64,000 nt of DNA from assembly GCA_936450465.1 (NCBI GenBank), contig OW388291.1, forward strand, positions 39,954,873 to 40,018,872. Reading direction: 5' to 3'. A program made the translations under genes and the position numbers. Positions 12,253-24,530 of the stretch are shown piece by piece. Position 1 is the stretch's first letter. Each line of letters starts with the position of its first letter. The notes under the pieces are model-generated. The model ran no database searches. It worked only from the letters and a program-made list of their open reading frames with translations, and was not told the DNA's origin. Source of the stretch: Gibbula magus (lineage: Eukaryota > Mollusca > Gastropoda > Trochida > Trochidae).

Positions 12253-12373
12253 TAGAGACTATCTCATTGTTTTTGCCGAATATCATTTCTGCGCCACTCG
12301 TGAAAATATCACTTTCTCACTCCACTCGATGAGATAGAAATGATATTCGGCAAAAACAATGAAATAGTCTCTA
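12253..12373. mobile_element. foldback (snapback) element
   Basis: Two 38-bp arms, 12253-12290 and 12336-12373, are near-perfect inverted copies (TAGAGACTAT... / ...ATAGTCTCTA) around a 45-bp loop containing CGCCACTCGTGA and CACTCGATGAG. The loop theme resembles the foldback at 30546-30684. Confidence 0.75.
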
Positions 12374-13586
12374 TATCTTGTTTTAAATCTAGAGCTAATG
12401 AACTTTCATTCTCTCTCCACAGAGGTTACTCCCTTGAACTTTTCTAACGTAACCTCTGCGATATAGGCGATATTTTACTATTCACACATATTCCCCTGGC
12501 GGTGAAAGTGTACAACACTGGAACCGTCCTTATTAACGTAGTGCTTTCAACAATTGTATAATTGTATCAATTCATTCGGTTTGAACCACTGACGATGTGC
12601 AACATATACTATATGACAGTAATCTCACTTCAAAGAACTTCTTGTTCTTGATAATTAACTTGAATGTTACAAGGACATGATCTATTGATTGAAAAATTTT
12701 GTGGCAAGAATGCGATTGACGTTTCTTAAACTTAAATAAATGCATGATTCGTGGAGCAGTAAACTCTCAAATGTAGCATATTTAAGAAGTCCTTGCTTTA
12801 CCAAACGTTTGTCTTTCCTTTGTCTAAAGTAACATTCACTATATATTCCAAACTGATTGAATCTTCGTAAGCCTGCCTGATAAAGAATAACTCATTACGT
12901 CGTATTGAACACTTTTATTGCTGTCGTTAAAATCCACGACATAAACCAGTAAAAAATACATTTCCATCTGATAGTTTGATGAAAACAGCTTCCGAATTAT
13001 CACAGAAATTCTCGTACAGTATCAGATTTATATATTTCTGTCTCCGTTTTGTAATATAAATGTTCCCGTGTGTATTTTCACCAATAAAATATTTCAATAC
13101 AAAAAATATTACTTAAACATGTCGTGATTTCAGTTTGAAGCAGTTGGGACAGACAGCACCCAGCGTGTATTGTAGTGTCCTCGCTTATCCATATGGTCTT
13201 GGTATTGCATAGACAGTAATGTGGACAATATTTAAAATTAAATTGTGTTTTCCTCCTCATACGTTGTAAACATCGCTTGGAATGTACACTGCCAAAACTG
13301 GGAACAATGGGAGAATGGGACATGCTTCAAATACTTCAAATGTGAACTTTGGTATGTTTGTATATAAGATTATCTTTAAATGGTAAGAACATGGTATAGT
13401 TTAACAGTTCTTAGCAAGTGCATAGGGATCTCATTAGTTACATCCAATGACAAACGTATGATTATATATGAAAATAGTCGTATCTGTCATTATCAATATC
13501 CCTTAGGTAACAAACATACTCTCTTGTTTGTTTCTTTTCGGGAATATCCACAAATATCATTAAATAACAAACTACGTGACTAAGGT
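12374..13586. other. 3' flank of the GPCR gene
   Basis: AT-rich. It should contain the GPCR 3' UTR (minus strand). I see no coding exon. Confidence 0.4.
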
Positions 13587-14783
13587 TCAACGTTCACATG
13601 TTTTGCATAGTCGTTTAAACACAGTCCTCAGTTCCTTCCTGAACTGTCCGTTCAACACACTGTAGACTATTGGGTTGATGGAACAGTTGATAAAATATGA
13701 CCGCACCAGGAAATTGTAGAGAATTTCCATCCCGTTTGAATGAAAAGGGTTAAAGGCTACTTTAGTGAACTTGAGAATATTGGCGACGATCCAGGGAAGG
13801 AAAGTCAGGACGAACACCACAGAGAGCACAAAGAAGATGGCGGTGAGGCGAGTGGTCTTCACCGACAGGTGCCCCATCCCTCCGCTCGGCTTGTACCCTT
13901 TAGCCTGGCGCATCGTGTCTGTCTTCTGAATACCCACGTGGCTCTGAACATACCCTTGAGATTTCTTCGTCTCGTCAGACAAGCTAGAAAACGATGAGCT
14001 CTCACTACTGACGAATCTATGAGTGCGAGGATAGTCTCCCTTGGGTCTGAGTTTCTCTCCGACCTTCTTGTTCTTGCGCTGCCACAAGTTGAAGCCTATG
14101 AGGCTGTAGAGAGTCACTAGGCACACTAAACTGAAGAGGAAGGTGGCCATCATGGTCACATAGAACACGATCTGGATTGGACTCCCTAGCATGGAATCAT
14201 CCGTCGAGCACTCCGTCCCGTTCACTCCGGGAACCCGTGTTTGCACTGTCTTCCTTCCGAACACGATGAGAGAGGGTACCGCCATTACCAGGCCCACAAT
14301 CAGCGCCACCGCGCAGAATATCTTTGCTCGTTTGAGGGAAAATCTCTCATTTGGTTTGCATAGTTTGTAGTACCTGTCCAGGGCGACACACACGAGAACC
14401 AGTCCCGAGGCCCCCGTCGCCCACGTCTCTATAAGCCTGAAGATCTTACACGCTGCTGGGGCGTCAAACAGGTATGGAAGAGCAAGGTCCGACAGCTCAA
14501 AGGACATGCCAACACAACAGCAGAAGAGGTCCATTATGGCGAGGAAGACGATGAAGAAGTTCGAAGTGTTTCTCCGGAATCTACAGCGGTAGATGTAACA
14601 TACCAAACTGTTCCCGAATATCCCAACCAGCAACAGCACCGCCATGTACACGGCAACCGGAAGTAGCACCAGCGCTTTCTCGTTGTTCAAGGTGATAAGG
14701 TCAGTAGCCTCGTTTTGGGGAACGAGCGAGACATTTCCCTGTCCAGACGACGCATTGTCAGATCTGTGGTACTGGTCCGCCAT
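13587..14783 (-). CDS. class A (rhodopsin-like) G-protein-coupled receptor, peptide-receptor type
   Basis: A 398-residue seven-helix receptor in one exon. N-glycosylation sites lie at N10 and N17 in the N-terminus and N188 in the second extracellular loop. Key family positions: GN at 57-58 (TM1), LAIMDL with D85 (TM2), C112 and C192 (loop disulfide), DRY at 136-138 (TM3), P170 (TM4), FLPW at 328-331 (TM6), NPIVY at 370-374 (TM7), and C393/C396 as possible palmitoylation sites. The third intracellular loop is long (about 236-305) and Ser-rich (258-268), suggesting phosphorylation. The usual TM4 Trp is absent and the TM6 toggle Trp is replaced by Phe. Such sequences in molluscs are usually labelled orexin/CCK/neuropeptide-FF-like; the ligand is unknown. 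I start at the second Met because the first ATG (14816) lies inside a very good splice acceptor (TTCTTATGTTCCAG) and has a poor Kozak context, whereas AAGATGGCG is good. Confidence 0.9.
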   Translation of the reverse strand: MADQYHRSDNASSGQGNVSLVPQNEATDLITLNNEKALVLLPVAVYMAVLLLVGIFGNSLVCYIYRCRFRRNTSNFFIVFLAIMDLFCCCVGMSFELSDLALPYLFDAPAACKIFRLIETWATGASGLVLVCVALDRYYKLCKPNERFSLKRAKIFCAVALIVGLVMAVPSLIVFGRKTVQTRVPGVNGTECSTDDSMLGSPIQIVFYVTMMATFLFSLVCLVTLYSLIGFNLWQRKNKKVGEKLRPKGDYPRTHRFVSSESSSFSSLSDETKKSQGYVQSHVGIQKTDTMRQAKGYKPSGGMGHLSVKTTRLTAIFFVLSVVFVLTFLPWIVANILKFTKVAFNPFHSNGMEILYNFLVRSYFINCSINPIVYSVLNGQFRKELRTVFKRLCKTCER

Positions 14784-14807
14784 CTTGGAAAGGTATCCCA
14801 CTTTCGT

Positions 14808-14830
14808 CTGGAACATAAGAAGTAATCAAT
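14808..14830 (-). promoter_or_regulatory. predicted 3' splice site before the GPCR coding exon
   Basis: On the minus strand GATTACTTCTTATGTTCCAG precedes ACGAAAGTGGG. The pyrimidine-rich stretch and CAG end make it a plausible acceptor, so the exon would begin at 14807 with 24 bases of leader before the ATG. Confidence 0.55.
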
Positions 14831-14890
14831 TACATCATCTGCGGGTCCAAATGTCTATTACAGGTGAATACAACTAATTCGGAATAAAAC

Positions 14891-15380
14891 TAATGGAGCC
14901 ATTGGCTACTAGCTCATAAGGCTATGTAAGATTAATTACTTAAATTGGAGACTTCATAACAAATGTTTTTGTATGCAGTCAAACTCCACCAATTTTGACG
15001 AAATGTGCAATAATAGTCTGCTGGCCAAGGTACGTTTATGCAAGATTTCAGAATTTATGTTTATTAAGGTCATTAGAAGAATTCCAAAATAGCTTTCAGG
15101 GGGTGTTCCCCATGACCCTCACACTCAAGCCATACACACACTCATTGCATTCATCGTACATTACTGAACTTGAAATACCTTTCAAAGGCGCTTTTGCACT
15201 AGCACAGATACAAACATGCCAGATATAAGCAAAATAGTATGTGTTTACACCCTGACCCTCTTCCATCCCAAAGTCCCCTCCTAATGCCTGCCACACCCAG
15301 ATGCAGCGGCTCTGGGGGTGAAGTCGAAAGTGTGAAGAATTTACTGACGTCGGACGCAAGGAATAAGCCCATCTGGTCTT
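14891..15380 (+). mobile_element. pearl-like family A copy, truncated on the right
   Basis: Left end GGAGCCATTGGCTACTAGCTCAT matches family A; the right part (AATAAGCCCATCTGGTC) matches the terminal hairpin region but breaks off before CTGATGAGCT. A SINE fragment sits directly after it. Confidence 0.55.
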
Positions 15381-15390
15381 ATATACGAAC

Positions 15391-15492
15391 AAGTGAGTGA
15401 GTTGGTGTTTAACGCCGCTTTCAAGAGTATTTCACTGCTGCTAGTATTATGGCAGGGAGAAAGCCCGCAACGCCATGTGGCATACACTGCGG
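15391..15492 (-). mobile_element. 3' fragment of the SINE with target-site duplication
   Basis: About 100 bp match the SINE body (GTTTAACGCCGCTTTCAAGA ... GCAACGCCATGTGGC). TATACGAACA occurs immediately on each side (15381-15390 and about 15493-15502), a 10-bp target-site duplication. So the short copy inserted as such and did not arise by later deletion. Only the body, not the tRNA head, is present. Confidence 0.75.
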
Positions 15493-15502
15493 TATACGAA
15501 CA

Positions 15503-16558
15503 TGTCGCCAACTTGGCTCTCGTTTCACTTGTCACGTTCACCTTGAAATAAACATGTTTCTATTGGTCTACTGCAACATATAGTGTTTCTTAAGCAATAC
15601 TAACAAAGAGGATAAACATTTTGGGTGGGGTTTTAGTTAGAATTCCAACAGTTATATCACCGTTTGACAATACAGACTATGTTTTAATGGCATCTGTATA
15701 GACTGTAATCGCCTCATATTACAGGGAGACAGATGACAAAGCATATTTTGATTTTAATGGTAGAAACCTGATCTCAATTGTTAAATTTGTAGGTTTTAGG
15801 TATAACAGATGTAGGGAACAGAAACACAACGGAGTCACATACATGTGTAATACTTAACTCTCGGAACGAAGTAAATAACCAACTCTACAAACATTTCCTT
15901 CAGATCGACATGAACAATACCATCACCGTGAAATCTCTCTCTATATATATGTGTATGTATATAAAACGACCCCACGTATGTACTGCTCTTGATTAACCAT
16001 CAGTAATAAGTTATATCGAAGATCGAACTCGCTGAGCTGTGACACCATTGCCAACGAGCTACACACATTCACCTTTGAATTCGTGACATTGAATCCTTAA
16101 TTAAGCGTAACTAAAAACCTGAAATATTAAACGATTCCTGTTCAGCAATCCGTGACAAGCTGAATACTTCAGACAGATGGCCCAGGATGATAAGTATATC
16201 ATCATCATCGCTATTTAAGTTTCAAATATAAACCATTGCAATACTGACTGCATGAATGGACGATAAAACCACATTTTCAATCTCGGATCCCCTGTTTTAC
16301 CGATCATGTAAACTTGTTTCCGAATATGATATGAGTACCTTTATGCAGGAGATATATATCGCATTCGACTTGTTATATTTGTTGTATTTTCAATCGTCTT
16401 AAAGTCATACGAGCACACAATGATACTGAAAGCACATGTTCCTTGTGGTTAGGTAGTTTAAAGCTAACATATTAGCGTAATAAGGGTTGATATATACGTA
16501 TTAATGTGATGGACGATATCACGTGATCATGTGATTTCGTGGTTTACCAGTGATTGAT
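15503..16558. other. GPCR upstream flank
   Basis: AT-rich with an E-box/CACGTG-type site at about 16519 (TCACGTGATCATGTGA). No coding sequence seen. Confidence 0.35.
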
Positions 16559-16855
16559 TCCGCATTACCTATCCATTCGTACTATACGGTACTAAAGATT
16601 CATTTCGCATTACCTATCCATTCGTACTATACGGTACTAAAGATTCATTTCGCATTACCTATCCATTCGTACTATACGGTACTAAAGATTCATTTCGCAT
16701 TACCTATCCATTCGTACTATACGGTACTAAAGATTCATTTCGCATTACCTATCCATTCGTACTATACGGTACTAAAGATTCATTTCGCATTACCTATCCA
16801 TTCGTACTATACGGTACTAAAGATTCATTTCGCATTACCTATCCATTCGTACTAA
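16559..16855. repeat. 45-bp minisatellite, 6.5 nearly identical copies
   Basis: The unit begins CGCATTACCTATCCATTCGT and contains GTACTATACGGTAC. Copies are identical as far as I can read, so the expansion is recent. A period of 45 keeps frames open, which explains the 101-codon frame here (FALPIHSYYTVLKIH repeated); it is not a gene. Confidence 0.95.
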
Positions 16856-17808
16856 AGAAGGTAAATCATCCGTGTTAGCATACACTGTAAACCGAAAATC
16901 CTTCACTGCAAACCGAAATAATATCCACTGTTAACCGAAATAATCTCACTATAAATGGCAATATCGGACACTGTAAACCAGAAATATTCATTTTAATGTT
17001 CATAATAACTCATTGCTTCATGTAAATGTTACGAATATGACATGAAATGGTTTCACAGTGGTGAACAGCTACCATGAATGGTCCGAATCAACGACTCGAG
17101 TCTACAGGGCGACCAAACACGTGTGAATGGGTCCATTGATGACTTAACGTTTAAACCGCAGTCTGGGTTATCTGACTTATCTCGTCTCGCTTCACTGGTC
17201 TCGATCACATGGACCAATTGTAGTCAGCTCTCTGACCGAGACGAGTCAGTGTGGTGTTTCATTCAGTCGGCGTTCATTCATGTACGCATAGTGTACTGTG
17301 TCATATGAGCATGGGAAGGGCATATACACTTAGAAAACACTTCTCGCAGCCAATTCATTCGTGAAATGCCGGAACGTAACCTTCCTTGATTACTGCTCAT
17401 ATCTGTCTGATTTCATTAGAGCCATATCGAGTAAAATTGTAATATGATGGATTTAATTCAAGACAATTTAAGTTAAAATAAACATCGATCGTAATTACGG
17501 CATTGTGTCCGTGGTTAGGTTGTGTATTAATATGTTACGTATGTTGCATAACTACAATGGTCTGCTGGTTCCCTTCTAAATCATTAGAGTGAATTCTGAA
17601 AATTTAAATATGATTCCACCTCCATGAATTGAACTTGAAGACACATCAATACTTATTAATAAATGAGATTTTTGTAACGCTAATGTACGAGGCAGAACAT
17701 CCAACGACCTTCTTATGTGAAGCTCATATTTTAAACATATTTTAAACATATTTAAACAATATGATAATGGCATCCGAAACACATACTAAGCCAAACCAAC
17801 GAACGTAC
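16856..17808. other. GPCR upstream flank
   Basis: Short repeats of CACTGTAAACCGAAA at 16884-16985; otherwise unremarkable. Confidence 0.35.
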
Positions 17809-18350
17809 CTTATCCACGTCGGTCACACCACATGACTAGAGAGAACTGAACGTCGTAAAGTTAGTGAATAACCACGGACCAAGAGAGTATCCCTGCTGTA
17901 TCCTCAATAGCGTCTAGACTCTATTCTACCCTGCACCCGTCCCACTGAGCGAGGCAAGGCTGCACCCATGAATGTGACGGCCAATGTTTAATGTTCCCCT
18001 CAAGAGTCGGACACGGCAAGACATAACATCTACAACAAACCGGTCCCAAACAGTCTTCAACGAAAGTCTTACATACATCGACCGAACATACAGCTCGCCA
18101 GCCAATCACGTGACTGTTTGACGGTGCGCCGTGGGTCAGAGACATGTAGATGTGTAGTACGTTATTAATACAGCCACTAATTTGTGGCTTCATTAGCTGG
18201 TATATCAAGCCATGCGAGCCAATTGCCATGTGACGTTTCGAGCAAACAGGACCTCCAGCTCGCTGTATAACCTCAAACCACAGTCTAGACCAGGTAAACA
18301 CGAGGTGGGTCGGGTGTCCATTTACACACCTGGTCACATATATCCTGAAA
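17809..18350 (-). other. candidate untranslated first exon of the GPCR gene
   Basis: On the minus strand the sequence GTGGATAAG|GTACGT at 17809/17808 is a strong 5' splice site, and the 500 bp before it are clearly less AT-rich than their surroundings. Splicing to the acceptor at 14808 would remove a 3.0-kb intron. This is inference from splice signals and composition; the exon start is not defined, and the 138-codon frame inside shows no domain. Confidence 0.25.
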
Positions 18351-19369
18351 TGTGAGGTGAATTGAGGTAAACAAAACCCAGTTGAACGTATTAATTTAGC
18401 CTTTAAAGTATACAGTCACACCTTATTCCAGATCTTATCAATATTTCCATAAATGACTTTCTGTCATCCCTAGACTGTCGACAGGGTCGGTCAGAATTCT
18501 TTCTTATCACATTATCTGTTCATATCAAGTATTTATCTGACTATCAAATAGTAATGGGTGATATTTTATAAGGCTAAATTGTGCCTCACCTACGTGATGA
18601 CTCTCTATAGAGAGTCCCTGCTTTAACTATATGTACACGTTCCCTTCCTTCTATAACACATCTGTATTCTAGAAAGACAACGTTAACATGGCTGAATCAA
18701 CTCTGTCATATCTTAATCACGAATTAGCCATTAGTGTATTTTTTCCATAACACAAGTTGATGATACTCTATGGTACAGAAAAAATAATACTTAAATTCGT
18801 TCATTTGTTGTACGTGGAATTCCCGCGACAAGCTGGTACCAGCGCGTAATGACTTGTACGCATGTTAATCAGTTTCCGTAATTAGTTAGTGGTGTTGGGT
18901 CGGGTTTCGCCTTGCCCATTCATAGCTGAACATAACAATATTAAAAATAGACTATGAATGAGACAGACGCAGATAAAACACGATAGGCAAGTATCGAGTT
19001 GCACTCCAACTCAACGCCGACAATACTTGCCTGCCCTTAATTGATACATGAATGGCTTACAAACTTGTGAATGAATTCCGTAGTCAGAAAACTACAACGT
19101 TGACTTGCCTGGACCCATATACACGCATACGGCTTGGCGATTGTTTGTTCATTTGGCAGAATATTGAGCCCTCGGGCTTTGAACAAATCGTCTCGTAAAG
19201 CACGTCATCTGTGACACTAAATCACGTACTGTATCCTACAAGTGTGTTAGAGGTTATTGAATATAGTGTGATTATAAGCTTATCTTAAATCGATTGTCTT
19301 TAATTGTCTTAAATATATTGGAAAATTAGATTAGATTGCCACAGTTATTTGATGAATATAAAGAAAGTT
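18351..19369. other. intergenic, nothing recognised
   Basis: No supported feature. Confidence 0.35.
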
Positions 19370-21665
19370 TATACATACTACATGACACACGGCACACCAT
19401 GATGTGATATACATTCTACATGACACACGGCACATCATGATGTGATATACATACTACATGACACACGGCACACCATGATGTGATATACATACTACATGGA
19501 ATACGGCACACCATGATGTGATATAAATACTACACGACACACGATACACCATGATGCGATATACATACTACATGACACACGGCACATCATGATGTGATAT
19601 ACATACTACAAGGAATACGGCATATAATGATGTGATATACATACTACATGTAATACGGCACATCATGATGTGATATACATACTACATGGAATACGGCACA
19701 CCATGATGTGATATACATACTACATGGAATACGGCACACACTGATGTGATATACATACTACATGACACACGGCACATCATGATGTGATATATCTACTACA
19801 AGGAATACGGCACACCATGATGTGATACACATACTACATGACATACGGCACACCATGATGCGATATACATACTACATGACACACGGCACATCATGATGTG
19901 ATATACATACTACATGTAATACGGCACATCATGATGTGATATACATACTACATGGAATACGGTACACCATGATGTGATATACATACTACATGGAATACGG
20001 CACATCATGATGAGATATACCTACTACATGGAATTACGGCACACCATGATGTGATATACATACTACATGACACACGGCACATCATGATGTGATATACATA
20101 CTACATGACACACGGCACATCATGATGTGATATAAATACTACATGACACACGACACACCATGATGTGATATACATACTACATGGAATATGGCACACCATG
20201 ATGTGATATACATTATACATGAAATACGGCACACCATGATGTGATATACATACTACATGTAATATGGCACACCATGATGAGATATACATACTACATGGAA
20301 TACGGCACATCATGATGTGATATACATACTACACACAATGATGTGATATACATACTACATGTAATATGGCACACCATGATGCGATAAACCTACTAAATGG
20401 AATACAGCACACCATGATGTGATATAAGTCTACATGTAATACGGCACACCATGATGAGATATACATACTACATGACACGGCACACCATGATGAGATATAC
20501 ATACTACAAGGAATACGGCACACCATGATGTGATATAAATACTACATGACACACGGCACATCATGATGTGATATACATACTACATGTAATACGGCACACC
20601 ATGATGTGATATACATACTACATGAAATACGGCACACCATGATGTGATATACATACTACATGTAATATGGCACACAATGATTAGATATACATACTACATG
20701 GAATACGGCACATCATGATGTGATATACATACTACACACAATGATGTGATATGCATACTTCATGTAATATGGCACACCATAATGTGGTATACATACTACA
20801 TGGAATACGGCACATAATGATGTGATATACATACTACATGTAATATGGCACATCATGATGTGATATACATACTACACACAATGATGTGATATGCATACTT
20901 CATGTAATATGGCACACAATGATGTGATATAAATACTACATGTAATACGGCACATCATGATGTGATATGCATACTACATGTAATATGGCACACCATGATG
21001 AGATATACATACCACATGAAATACGACACACCATGATGAGATATAAATACTACATGGAATACGGCACACCATGATGGGATATGCATACCACATTGAAAAC
21101 AGCACACAATGATGTGATATAAATACTACATGTAATATGGCACACCATGATGAGATAAACCTACTTCATAGAATACAGCACACCACGATGTGATATACAT
21201 ACTACATGGAATACGGCACACAATGATACGATATACATACTACATGGAATACGGCACATCATGATGTGATATACATACTACATGTAATATGGCACACAAT
21301 GATGTGATATAAATACTACATGGAATACGGCACACAATGATGTGATATACATACTACATGTAATACGGCACACCATGATGTGATATAAATACTACATGGA
21401 ATACGGCACACCACGATGTGATATACATACTACATGGAATACGGCACACAATGATACGATATACATACTACATGGAATACGGCACATCATGATGTGATAT
21501 ACATACTACATGTAATATGGCACACAATGATGTGATATAAATACTACATGGAATACGGCACACAATGATGTGATATAAATACTACATGGAATACGGCACA
21601 CAATGATGTGATATACATACTACATGGAATACAGCACACCATGATGTGATAAACCTACTACAGGA
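19370..21665. repeat. 38-bp satellite array, about 60 units
   Basis: The unit is close to CATACTACATGGAATACGGC followed by ACACCATGATGTGATATA. Variants differ in the segment after ACATG (GACACACGG, GAATACGG, TAATACGG). Several units are shortened by about 14 bp (20325, 20731, 20871), and a block of 6 units is duplicated at an offset of 228 bp (from 21181 and from 21409). The open frames on the minus strand are by-products. Confidence 0.95.
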
Positions 21666-24530
21666 TACACACCATAGTAGGGCAAAATATACTGCTACTT
21701 AATTACTACTTACATTCATATGTTGATGGGGAAACAGGATTTACAATATATAAATCTCTTTCTCGCGTTCATCTTGTGTTATTATACATGAGGTGAGAAC
21801 ATCCCTTTATCCAACAATTCGACGTGTCAGCCCTTGTCCCTTCTAACTCTTTCTTTCTCCTACAGGAAACAGTCGCAGTTTGTATTCTGTGTGCTGTTGG
21901 CTAATATTGACAGTCCCAATATATCCCCCTCCCCCCGCCTGTCTCTCCCCCACCGCCCCCGCAGCGAACATTCAGGTTGAGGTATACCACAACCCACATC
22001 AAACATTCGCTTGTTTACAATTTGCCTAAACTTACACCAATCTATTTTACAATAAGGTTAGTTTTACAATGTGATGTTTTGCATATGTATTCATATGAAT
22101 TAATATTTCAAATTCAATTAAATGCGGAAATGTTTAGAACATGATGTAAACGGTGACCTACTTTTTGTCCAATGCGATTATATTGTTGGGCACTTTGCCA
22201 GGAGAATATAGAATAATTAGTAAACATTCTCATTTACAAGGCCGTCATTCAACAGTTAATAATAACAATATTATTGGAAATTATCAAAGCATACCCTTTG
22301 TCTATGAAATAGTATCCAAACATTCATGATTAATTTAAACAAAATATTGAATGTGCATAGTTCCGATATCTTTGACATAATGTATGGATATTACAATATC
22401 AATATTACACGTTGCCTGTTTCTCCCAGGCCAAAGAATAATAACAGCATCCTGAATTCTAAAGTATTTGCCAAGTATAGATTTCCAGGTTAAGAAATAAT
22501 ATATGAAAGTTGTTCGAGGATTGTTGCTCCTGATAATGAAAATATATTTGACATTAACTAAGTATAATTTCTGAACCAAATATATTACAGACAGTCTACG
22601 TTAGCTAACTCAGGCTCTTATTATTTATGCGTAAAATAACACGATTTTATTAAATATTGAATATGAGCCTATAAGAAATTGGATTTTCAGAAAATAGAGG
22701 CTCCCTTTGACTTTTTTTTAATTTATGGTTCACACAAATTCAAAATTTTCAGAATCATTTAATGGAGTCTTCCATTTATCTAACATTACAAACTTCGATA
22801 AACATTAAAACTTTATTTTGAATAAAATAATTTCAACCTTACAATCGATTTTTATACGTTTCACTGTGTAAGGCACCCTAATCATTTCTTCATTTAAACC
22901 ACAATGAATGTGATGATGACGTCATCAACAATAGGTCATATCGACCTCTGGTGATAATGGTGTTCTTTGTTATTATGTGTTGTCGGTCTTCCCTGCAACA
23001 ACAAGTGGGATACACTGAAGGTGTGATCAGTATTTGAAAAGAGCCGATATGCATCAACATGAATCAAATTTGTCTTTTTTCTGTAATAAACATTTCACGG
23101 GAAGGATTTGATGTCAAACGATTGTGTTTATGAAGTGCATTTTTTAAATTGGCCACAGCTGATAGTTTAACTTGGACCCCTTAACCTCACTAGTGTTATA
23201 TAACGAGGATATGTGTCAAGCTATGCTGGAGTATATAAACAAAAGAAGTATTTCTTCAACTCGTGAACCGTGTGGCCTAGACAAGCGCATCCTGGAGAAA
23301 CGCGGTTATCATCTAGGAGGGATGATATTTACATACATACAGGATATGACATGACAACCACGACGCCTCGGGCCTCGGACACAGCAGAGGAAACCGACAT
23401 TCACTGAGGACCCGAGGCAGTATCCAGCATTGTAGCATAATATACACACCCTCAAACACTCGGGTCACCTGGGCGGGGTGAGAACAGAAGCATTGTGGGC
23501 GCCTAATTGATTCTCCGCGCTGTGACCCGTTCCCGATTCCTCTCTTACCGCTCTCACCCCTCCCCCATCCACCACCCCGTCAGATATACAGTGTAGTCGA
23601 GTGTTCGGGGTCGCCAAGAACAAGGGCATATTTCCAGCACGCAACAGCAGCGTTTATTGTGTGCGAAATGTTGAAAAGAGTGAAAATATAGAGTAGTTTG
23701 CGTATGTAGTTCGTGCATATGGTTAATACATGTGGTCTGGGGAATATATACTATAGCTAATGCAATTTATCAAATATATGAAATGTTATATGTTGTACAA
23801 ATTAAGGATATGTATAATGGTCTGCGAAATATGGTATTATGTACGAAATATACTTAATGTGTATTCAATAAAGCACAGTGCACGAGATATGCTGTGTATG
23901 AAATGAAGGTTTATTGTCTGGTCAGTAAGGATGTATGTATGTATGAATAGTGTATGTAGGGGGGGGGGGGGGGGGGGTGAACAGCAATTTGAGTGGGTGG
24001 TTGAGGATGTTTGTCAGTGAGTGAACATTGTTGCGAAGGTTTGTATGTATGTTAAGTTATGGATGGATGAATATTATCTATTATCTTAAGGATGTTATTA
24101 TTGCTTTTTAGTATGTGCCTCATAGGCCTTGTAGGCCGGACTCTGACACTTCTTAATAAACTATTTTTCTTCTTCATTTTTTTCTTCTGTGATACAGTGT
24201 ACGAAATATAGTATAGTGTACGAAATGTAAATTTTGTATCAATTGCCCCTGGGACTCTTAAATCAGATAATTTCATAGAGTCCCTGGTTGTACATAGCAC
24301 ATGGTGAAGTTAATTGCATGAGAAATGTTATGTGTCAAAATTGTCCCTTGTGACTATAGTTAGAAAATATATAACTCTTTGAAAGTAAACAGTTTACAGT
24401 ATTATGCTTATTAAATAACAGTTAAAATTATAACATAATTGTGAATGTGTTACATTGCAAAATAGCTAAACATAAAATGTAAAATCCTTCCGAAAGAACC
24501 CTAACTACTAGTCCTGACAGTGGCAAAAAA
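21666..24530. other. long intergenic stretch with two GC-rich patches
   Basis: AT-rich except for a C-rich patch (21925-21965) and a GC-richer patch at 23350-23660 (GGGCGGGGTGAG, ACCCGTTCCCGATTCC) that could be an unannotated exon or promoter but shows no frame. Around 23690-24240 the motif TGTACGAAATAT recurs several times. A run of 19 G lies at 23959-23977. Confidence 0.4.
23959..23977. repeat. poly(G) tract of 19
   Basis: Uninterrupted G run. Length may be affected by sequencing or assembly. Confidence 0.8.

Noticed and set aside
13740..13997. 85-codon plus-strand frame antisense to the GPCR
   Set aside because: Shadow of the receptor gene; no motif.
17921..18337. 138-codon minus-strand frame
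   Set aside because: No domain, signal or homology cue; kept only as part of a possible untranslated exon.
19370..21665. CRISPR-like array
   Set aside because: No unique spacers between repeats; simple 38-bp tandem satellite in an animal genome.
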